From Funneliformis mosseae (lineage: Eukaryota; Glomeromycota; Glomeromycetes; Glomerales; Glomeraceae), in contig CAJVPP010001571.1 of assembly GCA_910592005.1 (NCBI GenBank), positions 1 to 19,160 of the forward strand: a stretch of DNA of 19,160 bases, in the 5' to 3' direction. The position numbers and the translations under genes were made by a program. The stretch's first letter is position 1. Every line of letters begins with the position of its first letter. Positions 10,477 to 19,160 of the stretch are shown here, piece after piece. The notes beneath the pieces were generated by a model, which saw only the letters and a program-made list of their open reading frames with translations, had not been told where the DNA came from and did no database searches.

Positions 10477-10600
10477 TGTTGTACCCGAAATGCGTTAATG
10501 TCCGAAATGCGCATTTGGGATATCCCAAATGCGAAGATCTATTGGGATTTCGCTTGCCCCAAATGCGCATTTCGGACATCATAGCATTTGGAGTACAACA
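10477..10600. mobile_element. 124-base MITE-like foldback element with nested palindromes
   Basis: Arms of 43 bases (10477-10519 and 10558-10600), beginning TGTTGTAC and ending GTACAACA, match in inverted orientation at 38 of 43 positions. Each arm contains the self-complementary AAATGCGCATTT, and a perfect 24-base palindrome centred on GGGATATCCC lies at about 10511-10534. GC content is clearly above the surroundings. There is no transposase and no convincing target duplication beyond TTT on both sides, so the mobilisation class is undetermined. I have the impression that AAATGCGCATTT foldbacks recur in Rhizophagus genomes; this is memory, not a search. Confidence 0.6.
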
Positions 10601-10979
10601 TTTCTAACTTGTTTATGTGCTACATTTTATTTCTGTTACACAAGATAGAAATTCTTGATCCGAAAGTCAAAATATTCTTTTTTTTCTTTGATTAACTAAA
10701 TAGCCACAAATAACCTTTTAAAAATAAATTATTACAAATTTATAAATGTACTTGCAAATGTTCAAACTTCAAGTCACGAAACAGTAAATCAAACCGTTTT
10801 GTCTATTAGCAAAAAAGTTATTACTTTCTATGCATTACGTTACATTAAATCTGTTAAATAGAAAATAGTCACGCGATACCAGCCGAACATGATGTTTTGT
10901 TTCAAGCATATATATGCATAATTCAGAACTTGCAGAATTCTTTTGGTATTGTGAAACAAATAATTAGTAAGATTTGCTT
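10601..10979. other. Upstream region of the kinase array gene
   Basis: No exon or RNA gene is visible. It holds the TATA-like box at 10909-10915 listed separately and otherwise AT-rich sequence. Confidence 0.5.
10909..10915 (+). promoter_or_regulatory. TATA-like box for the N-lobe array kinase gene
   Basis: TATATAT within the palindrome GCATATATATGC lies 71 bases before the first in-frame ATG (10980) and about 150 before the preferred ATG (11058). Confidence 0.35.
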
Positions 10980-11057
10980 ATGATCGTCATGAAGTTTCCA
11001 TACATAAATAAAGGCCAAATCCGAAGTTTTCAAAAAAAAAAAAAAATTGTTAATATC

Positions 11058-14052
11058 ATGGAACAAATAGTTAATTTTACAACAAACGGCACATCAATAG
11101 TTACATCAGCACAAAATAAAGATAAACCGAAATTGAAAGGAAATACAAATAAGAAATGTCCCCGATGTCAAAAAAGGAGACGACGAGTAGAAAATCATGA
11201 TATTTGCCAATTTTGTTATAGATTATATAAGCCAAGCGGAAGTAAAATAGTTGATGATTTTATTAGAGATAAACAAATTAATACCGATGGTAATATTATT
11301 GAATTTATTCCCTATGATCAATTCAAAGATATAAAATTTTGTGTCGAAGATGAATTTAGTAAAATTTATAATGCTACTTGGATTGATGGTTATATTCTAC
11401 ATTGGAATAAGCGTAACTCAAATTTTAAACGGGTTGGTGCTATGCAAGTTTTTCTCAAAAGAGTTAATAATTCTGAAAACATTAATTCTGAAGAATTAAA
11501 TAAGGTATGCATTAATTTTTCTGTAATATAATAAATTAACGTACTTTTTGTTAATACATTTTTGAAAAATTAGCAAACTAATAGTCATAAGTGTTACGGA
11601 ATAACTCAAGAAACAACTACAATGGATTTTATGATAATTTTAAATATAAATATATTCAATTTGACAGAACATAAGCAATTTATAATAGATCACCTATACA
11701 AGAGCAAAAATAAAGTTGTAGATGATTTTATCAGAGATTGGCAAATTAATAGTGGTATGATGATTGAATTTATTCCCTACAATAAATTTATAAATTTAAA
11801 ATTTTGTGTCGAAAACGAATTTAGTAAAATTTATAATGCTACTTGGATTGATGGTTATTTTTTACATTGGAATATAAACTTTGATCGGAACGGATCTACA
11901 CAAGTTGTTCTTAAAAAACTTAATAATTCCAAAAACATCATTACTGAAGAGTTAAATAAGGTATGTATTATTTTTTTGTAATATCTATAATAACTTAACT
12001 TTTGTTAATATGTTTTGAAAAATTTAGCAAATTAATAATAGTCAAAAGTGTTATGGATTATCTCAAGAACCTATTACAAAGGATTTTATAATAATTTCAA
12101 ATACACTCAATTGGACAGAATATGTGCAATATATAAATGATCACTCATTATGTAAAAGTGAAAATAAAATTGTAGATGAATTTATTAAATATACGCAAAT
12201 TAATTCTAATGGAATTGAGTATTCGGAAATAATGGAGTTTATTTCTTATGATCAATTTAAGGATATTGAATTTATTGCTGAAGGTGGATTTAGTAAGATT
12301 TATAAAGCTACTTGGATCTATGGTTATATTCTACGTTGGAATATAAATAGGGCAAATTTTGATCGGAACGGATTTACACAAGTTTTTCTTAAAAGACTTA
12401 ATAATTCCAAAAACATCATTACTGAAGAGTTAAATAAGGTATGTATTATTTTTTTGTAATATCTATAATAACTTAACTTTTGTTAATATGTTTTGAAAAA
12501 TTTAGCAAATTAATAATAGTCAAAAGTGTTATGGATTATCTCAAGAACCTATTACAAAGGATTTTATAATAATTTCAAATACACTCAATTGGACAGAATA
12601 TGTGCAATATATAAATGATCACTCATTATGTAAAAGTGAAAATAAAATTGTAGATGAATTTATTAAATATACGCAAATTAATTCTAATGGAATTGAGTAT
12701 TCGGAAATAATGGAGTTTATTTCTTATGATCAATTTAAGGATATTGAATTTATTGCTGAAGGTGGATTTAGTAAAATTTATAAAGCTACTTGGATTGATG
12801 GTAATATTTTAAGTTTTGATAATATTGAATTTAAACGAAATGGTTCTAAACAAATTGTTCTCAAAGAACTTGAAAATTCAAAGAACTTCACTTCTGAAAA
12901 TCTAAATGAGGTATAAATTAATCTATTTTATTATTCACAATATAATAAGAAAATTTATTAAATTTTATAAATATCTAGCTTAAAATTATTTATAATTATA
13001 ATATGTCATTAAAAAAGAATAAAATTTCTTATGGACCTTATATAAATAAGTGTTATGGAATTACTAAGAATCCAAGTACTAAAGATTTTATGATGGTTAT
13101 AGATTATTATGAATTAGGCGATTTAAAGCATTATATAACAAATAACTTTTATAATCTTGACTGGAAAGATAAATTGTCTATATTGATATCTACTATAAAT
13201 GGACTTAATGATATTCATAGTTCAGAAATTATTCATCGGGATTTTCATAGTGGAAATCTTCTTATAAAAGCAATGTCAGCAATAATATGTGACTTAGGCT
13301 TAAGCAAATCTTCAACTGATTTAGCGGACGATGGTGAAATTTATGGAATCATTCCTTATATTGCTCCAGAAATTTTTAATGGAAATAGATATACTAAAGC
13401 TTCAGATATATATAGTTTTGGTATAATTATGTGGGAGATTATGGTGGGTAGAAGACCTTTTTGGAATAGATTTCATGGTACAGAACTTATTGTTGAAATT
13501 TGTGATGGTTTGCGTCCTCCAATTGCATCCGCTCCTGAAGGTTATATTAAATTAATGCAGGAATGCTGGGATTCTGATCCAAATAAAAGACCAGCAGCTA
13601 ATGATATAAAAAGAATATTACATAATATATGGAATGTTGAATATCATAATCCAACAAAAATTATCGAATCACCAGATATTGGGCCTGTAGCCAATAATCC
13701 GGGAGCAATCTATTCAAGTAGACATTTAAATCATATGATAAAATCTGCAGCATCAATTAGGTGTTTAAGAAGTCAACCTACTACTTCAATATTAGGTAAT
13801 ATTTCAATAAAGTGTAATTCTCATTTAATTATTCTATCTATCGATTGGTAATACTGTATAATTAATTATTTTTAAAGCTCAAAAAAGATTTGATAAAGAT
13901 TTGATTAATAATAATAGAAATTTAAAGAAGTTTAAAATTGAGGATAAAATAAATGGTATGGTAAATTCTTTTTTTCAAAATTTTTAATTATTATTTAATT
14001 AATATTATTTTTTTTAGGTTACGAAACAAAAGAATTTGGTTTCGATATCTAA
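11058..14052 (+). CDS. TKL-like protein kinase with four tandem N-lobe exons (seven exons)
   Basis: Exons 11058-11504, 11574-11960, 12028-12438, 12506-12910, 12979-13795, 13878-13955 and 14018-14052 give 859 residues without a break; introns are 62-82 bases. Exon 1 has a zinc ribbon (C34, C37, C50, C53), then a kinase N-lobe with K134. Exons 2-4 each start with a beta4-beta5-like piece (KCYGITQ/KCYGLSQ), a linker, and another N-lobe ending at ELNK or NLNE. Exon 5 holds the only C-lobe: HRDFHSGN (636-643), DLG with D655, APE 679-681, DIYSFGIIMWE and KRP. The tail ends YETKEFGFDI. The N-lobe nearest the C-lobe (exon 4) keeps the glycine loop AEGGFSKIYKA and K535, so a working kinase is plausible. 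Junctions 1-2 to 4-5 are all phase 0; exons 1+5+6+7 alone would make an ordinary 458-residue kinase. ATG 11058 has G at +4; in-frame ATGs at 10980 and 10989 would add up to 26 residues across a poly-A run. Confidence 0.8.
11883..12798 (+). repeat. 478-base tandem duplication within the kinase array
   Basis: Sequence from 11883 recurs from 12361 at a constant offset of 478 bases. Positions 11918-12296 and 12396-12774 (379 bases) show no difference when read base by base, covering the end of an exon, a whole intron and most of the following exon. Just upstream there are only three mismatches over about 35 bases; downstream similarity fades within about 30 bases. Exon 1 with its intron, and exon 2, are older, more diverged copies of the same unit. 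Confidence 0.9.
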
Positions 14053-16336
14053 TTTTATTATTAGGCCGGTATATAATTAGAGTCATTAATAATTTAAATA
14101 TTACATAATTGCCGCACTGATTAATAGTCTCCCATACATTGCAACTATAATCCGTTTCACCTTTGTATGACTAAAATATGATAAGCAATTTTTTTCCCAT
14201 AGTTCCGGCATTAATTATTAAACTACTACATCTTTAAAAATTCTTCTATATTAATATCCATATTAACAGGAAGTCCTTCACTCAAATACTGTTTTAGAAT
14301 TAAACACATGTAAAATAATTATCTGCATTTTTTTAAAAGGGATTTGTAGATCGATAAGACCGATTTAAAAATTTTAATTTATTTATTTTACGGAATACAT
14401 ATAAATATTTTATATATATAAAATAAAAACCGGGCGGCCGAGTCAAATTTAAAATGAAAATCTAAATTTTTTTTTGTCCGGTCTTACTGTTGGAAATGAA
14501 AATTTTATAAAAAAAAATATCTATTACATGTTATATCAGTTAAAGAAAAATAATTTATTTTATTTGTATTAGAATGTATATTATATAGATTACTATTATT
14601 TTACCAATATTTTTTTTTCAGATGATTTAGCGATCACCAGTTATTTCACCGGAAGAAATATGTTTTATGTCCTTATTTATTTGCTATTTTAAAATTGATT
14701 CAAAGTTTTAAATATTGGTTGGATTAGAAATTCAAAATCTTTACAACCTATTTCGTTATTGAGATTAACGTTAAGGGATTGATGATAATTACTTTATAAT
14801 CACGGAAAAGAAGATCACTCATTAAATAAACTTCTCGCTATCTTTAAGAATATAAATTGTGCAATATAAGAAATCCTAAAAAATCATTAGCGATATCTTA
14901 ATAAACTAGGGAGGCATAAAAAAGTAAATAGAAATGTATAAAAAAAATTTCATAAAAAACAAAAAAAAAAAGTGACTTATCTCTTGTAGAAGATACGAAA
15001 GAGGAATGAACTTAAAGAAATATTAGAGCACAAAATCTGGAAAAATAAAGAAATCGTACGATCGTTGCGATCAAACTGAAAAATTTAAAAATCAAAAAAA
15101 AGCTGATTATCAACGAGTACCTTTAGGAAAAAGAGTGCAAGAATTTTTGTTCATTCGCTGCGGCCTGAGCTGATCGCGTCTCTAAGCTTTAAGTAGTATG
15201 AAAGATAAAGCATATACGATTTTTTATCTTTTTAATCTCGATATAATACTATCTATAAGAAACTATTGTCGGAAAAAAGTTCTTTTTTTTTTTGATAACA
15301 AATAATTAAATATATATATATTAAACCTTATTCGCAAGCATATACCTGTGCTTCCTTTATTAAGCCAACCGAAATTGAAAATTTGATTAGTTAAATCAGC
15401 TAAAAAAGTAGAAATAATAAACTTTCTACATTAAAGGTTAAGCAAAATGGTACTAGCTTTCAGCAATTTTTTTCCGAGGTTTTCGCGGGTAAATTAATTG
15501 AAAAAGGCTCTTAACGGGGGAGCGATCAAATCTAGTTCTAGATAACCAATTCCACACCACCCGTCAAAATATCAACAAGAAAAAAAGGTAGGAACAAGCA
15601 TTTATAATATTTTAAATAGCAACAATAATATGTCGTTATACTCTATATATTATATTAAAACTTAAAAAACTATAAAATAAAGTTTGGGATTATTAAAAAA
15701 ATGTAGCTTAAACTAAAAATAATGTATATTGATTAAATTATTGACTACTTATAATATCGCTTTAAAGTATTAATTTTCTTCTCATTTTAATTTGCACGGA
15801 ACACTTCTATCTTTCGATATGTGCTATCTGGTTTGTTACAAATTCAAAACGTCAAAATTATTTATAAATAAATTTAAATATAAACGTGCAATACATGTAA
15901 TTTTATTAAAAAAAATTAATTTGAGGTTTTTAAAGAAAATAAAAAAAAAAATATCGGTTACTTCACAAATTTGCGTAGATGTAATTTATATATCAGATAT
16001 GACTCAGGATTATGACGTTCGGGATTAGATAATGCAAATTCAAAATATAAAGTGACTTTCGGGATAAATGTTTTCTGGATTTAAATTCGTGATTTGAACC
16101 TACGGGATTCAAGCTTTGAGACTTTTAACAAAGCACCAACAACCTATTTGACTTTTAAGGCTTGTTATATGAACAAGTTATAATTATGGTTCATTTATTT
16201 GACTATCATGAATTGACTAAAGGCCAGGATTAATATGATAATTTTGAGTTAGAAATTGCTTAGAAACTGTCTATTTTGAAAGACTTTGCAGATCTAATTG
16301 GCCACTAGCCAATTTTTTTTGCGACCAATTGATCTA

Positions 16337-16414
16337 TTAGCCATAATATCCTTCTGCTTCTAGCTCAATGACCGCCTGGCCAAATTTTTCAAATGCAAAT
16401 CGCCTTCTGGGCAT
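16337..16414 (-). other. Possible gene fragment in a GC-richer patch
   Basis: The minus strand from an ATG at 16414 reads MPRRRFAFEKFGQAVIELE and ends at TAA after 25 codons; a second minus frame over the same bases is also open (ICPEGDLHLKNLARRSLS). The composition differs from the flanks, and a TTTTTTAG acceptor-like run lies just upstream. It might be a remnant of a transposon or a lost exon. I recognise no family, and two open frames argue against a confident call. Confidence 0.15.
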
Positions 16415-17520
16415 ATTGCTTTGAATTTACTAAAAAAATAAATATATAATCAAGGTTATTTCGGAAATAGAATGATTCTTTAGGATAGTTTTAATCAATT
16501 AACATTAGTATTTAATAGTGCTTTTATAATTAATATAATCATTTAACTTAGCTCAAACTATGATTGCATCCTCGATGTAATTAGTCTCAAAAAAATATTT
16601 GCTCTTATATTGAATGATAAAATGAATACTGGATAAAATGATAAAGCACAAACCAATACTTTTAGTCAATTTTATTTTTTTAAAAAAAGGATCTATTATA
16701 TTTAGAAACTTATATTAAATCTATACCAAATAATAATGATTCCTCAAAATATCTTGAATTAACATCAAGAAAATTCTGGCTGCTAAAGATAATGTATTCT
16801 TTTTAAATATTTAATAATTTAATTTAACTTTGATTATACTAATGTTTTTTATTCTTTTTAATTGAATTAGCAATGCGAATTTCTTCTAAATCTTTTTAGT
16901 TGAATCCAATTTAATAAAAAAACTTCTTAAAATTTAAAAATACATAATAGGAAAATTAATATTGCCGATAATAATTAATTATTAATAAATTACAAAGACC
17001 TTATATCAATATAAAATAATATAATATATGTAATTGCTTATATTGTTATGCTTAATAAAATCTCGATCTATACAGTGATAACAAGTTGACCTAAATGACA
17101 TCAAATGACTAAATCAAAAGTCGTCATTTCAAAATATTCAAATGACCTGTCTATGAAAATCAGCATGATCCTATTTGGATGTGTTGATCAGTTGGTTTCA
17201 AGTATTATCGCAATAAATTTTTGATGGTGCAAGATTTTTACAAATATTGGATTTAAAAATAGTACAAAAGGTATATACTTCATTACATTGATTTCAAAAA
17301 GATGATACTTTAAAAGATCGACAGTACTTGGTTTTTTTACAACCCACTTATAAACAAATTTCTTTTTCTTTTATTTTTAACCATAGTGTAAATATAATTC
17401 TAACTTGATTATTTTTTTATTTATCATCCATTAATTTATTTTTGGATATACTAAATTTAAATACTTCATTTAAACCAACACAGTCATAGCGAGGCAAGAT
17501 CTATGCTGATATAATCGGTA

Positions 17521-17608
17521 ACGTGTGGATCACTTTTTAATTTAGTGAATCACCCGAGTCTAGCATTTCAGTAGGAATTGATTAATTTAAAATTAAAAAG
17601 TTACACGT
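17521..17608. repeat. Imperfect inverted repeat
   Basis: ACGTGTGGATCACTTTTTAATTT begins the segment at 17521, and its inverted counterpart AAATTAAAAAGTTACACGT ends it near 17608, with a four-base gap in the pairing. It could be a small foldback element. Confidence 0.35.
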
Positions 17609-17640
17609 CTTAATTTGAACAACTAAGTTTTCAAATGAAA

Positions 17641-17676
17641 GAGCCTATGAATGGCAGATACAACATTCACAGGCTT
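17641..17676. repeat. Short hairpin
   Basis: GAGCCTATGAATG (17641-17653) and CATTCACAGGCTT (17664-17676) pair at 11 of 13 positions around a 10-base loop. No function is assigned. Confidence 0.4.
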
Positions 17677-18147
17677 ACCTTTAAGGGAAAATTTAGCAAA
17701 ATCGTTAAAACTAGTTACGATTTCGACATTTCAGTATTTGTCAGTCAACCTAAATAAAGTTGCAAGCATGAAAAATGTAGATACACTTATATTGTTTACA
17801 TTGACGAATCTATTTTCATTGTTATAATTTTCACAATTTTTTTGTTATAACTCTAAAATGGAGATTAACAATTTTATTTAGAAAATAGGAGTTACCATGG
17901 ATTATCGTATTTAATTTTTCAACTTTCCAAGAAAATTTCGATTTATCTGACTTTCTAACGGGATCATTCACGGGTTTAGATTTGTAAATTTTTTATTTTT
18001 AATTGAAATTATTTGTAGTACTTACTTTTTTCAAATTTTATCAATCATTTTTATTTATTAAGGTCATTTTATTTTTTGTAGTATTAGTAACATCATGTAA
18101 TTATTCACATTACTTTTATTTTTTAAAAAAAATTTATATTTTGTAGT

Positions 18148-18288
18148 ATATGGGAGGCGGTCAATAGAAAAGGGGGGAAATCTACAAATTTTTGAGTAAT
18201 TTTAGTTATTAAGCTAGTTTTGTTCACATGACCATGATTGGCAGAGCCAATAAAAATTTTTTGACTAAAAAGTGGATTTCTCCCATAT
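18148..18288. repeat. Possible small inverted-repeat element
   Basis: ATATGGGAG at 18148-18156 and GGGGGAAATCTAC at 18173-18185 both find inverted partners in GTGGATTTCTCCCATAT at 18272-18288. The left arm appears interrupted. It is a possible degraded MITE of about 140 bases. Confidence 0.3.
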
Positions 18289-19160
18289 GTTAAAACAATT
18301 TATTCATGAACTGAACTATTGTCATAATGCTTCAAAAAAAAAACATCTAAAAATCAATTAAACGAAGCAAATTTGATACATTTAAATTTATTGCTTGAAC
18401 TATCGCAAAAGGATGTCAATAAAATTTATTGCTTGATGTTTCATTATAATAAAATAAATTATAAATTCTTCAGTTATTCATATACATAATGTGTCGATAT
18501 TTAACGTACACTATTGTCACTTCGTACGATTAAGCTTGATGAATTTGAGTATTTTACATTTGTCTTATTGGACATTTACGAGCGCTAGAAGTTTAATTAC
18601 TACAGTTTCGTGTATGTAACGTTTATTAATCAACATTTTTTTTATTAGTGGCATTTCATTTGAATTTATGTTACCATTATGGTCAAGCTGAAATTATTCT
18701 ACATTTAATTCCATTTTGCGTTAATAACAAATACTAAACATTTATATCTGGCAATACATAGTGTAATATAACATAAACTTTTAATTATAAATGTAATTTA
18801 AAACTGTATATATGCATTCTTTTCTTTATTAAAAGAAATGCAATGCTTCGTATAAAAGTATTAAAAACAAAACAATAAAATATTTTAATATAATGTAATT
18901 GTCCTTCAATAATTTTTTTTAAAGGAATATCATCAATAATCAATTTTTAAATCGTTAAAATTTTAATTTAAAACATTATAAATTCACTGCGATATCGTCT
19001 AGTTACAAAAGAAATCGTATCATACTGTACTGGTTCTATAATAAAGCTCTATAAATACTACCGGTAGAATAAGTCCGTACTCGTACGCCTACATTAAAAC
19101 CTATCATTACTAACAAAAACCCCACATTACGCAAAGTTTAAATTAGGCAATAACAAGTCC

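Larger units (their letters stand above)
14053..19160. other. Long gene-poor AT-rich region
   Basis: About 5.1 kb in which I find no supported gene, tRNA or rRNA. Scattered short inverted repeats at 17521-17608, 17641-17676 and 18148-18288 and a short GC-richer patch near 16337-16420 are listed separately. It is probably intergenic DNA with old transposon debris. Confidence 0.5.

Noticed and set aside
10374..10607. 77-codon open frame with ATG on the plus strand
   Set aside because: Its second half is the foldback element, and its first half is low-complexity AT-rich sequence; the peptide has no family resemblance.
11020..11057. Coding extension upstream of ATG 11058
   Set aside because: It would have to read through a run of about 15 adenines and shows no family resemblance; kept only as an alternative start.
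12028..12910. CRISPR-like array
   Set aside because: The repeats are 478 bases long and are protein-coding exons with introns in a eukaryote.
12124..12916. Two separate short kinase-like genes
   Set aside because: Both segments have proper acceptor and donor sites and join in phase with their neighbours, so they are exons of one gene.
15792..16028. 78-codon open frame on the plus strand
   Set aside because: It begins with TTG, which is not a normal start in a eukaryote, and reads as translated AT-rich DNA.
16080..16160. Minus-strand GGTTCAAATC, like a tRNA B-box
   Set aside because: No matching A-box at the right distance and no cloverleaf arms could be drawn.

Overview
The window is eukaryotic nuclear DNA. 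It is strongly AT-rich, its genes are split by short GT-AG introns of about 60-90 bases, and long stretches carry no gene. Two loci encode TKL-like protein kinases whose N-terminal zinc-ribbon segments and C-terminal tails I recognise from the hugely expanded kinase families of arbuscular mycorrhizal fungi (Rhizophagus/Glomeromycotina). A cysteine-rich small protein of a type common in the same fungi supports this. The assignment rests on remembered family patterns, not on a database search.

Layout. 1-1556: no supported gene. 1557-2269 (minus): two-exon gene for a 216-residue protein with a Pro/Ser-rich N-terminus and a cysteine-rich domain. 3028-5261 (plus): a decayed zinc-ribbon/kinase gene with two frameshifts, two in-frame stops and a changed DFG aspartate. 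6659-7157 (plus): a promoter-like segment (E-box palindrome, hairpin, TATA box) followed by weakly supported small exons. 8128-9663 (minus): an intact three-exon class A FAD monooxygenase of 458 residues. 10477-10600: a MITE-like foldback element. 11058-14052 (plus): a seven-exon kinase gene. 14053-19160: about 5 kb with no supported gene, holding only small inverted repeats.

The most striking locus is 11058-14052. Exons 1-4 each carry a kinase N-lobe, and only exon 5 carries a catalytic C-lobe. All exon junctions up to exon 5 are phase 0, so N-lobe exons could be skipped or swapped without changing frame. A 379-base stretch covering an exon end, a whole intron and most of the next exon occurs twice with no difference, 478 bases apart, so the array was still expanding or being homogenised recently.

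The genes do not form an obvious pathway. The kinases probably belong to signalling families that evolve by tandem duplication and decay; the monooxygenase is an unrelated metabolic enzyme; the cysteine-rich protein has no known function to me.
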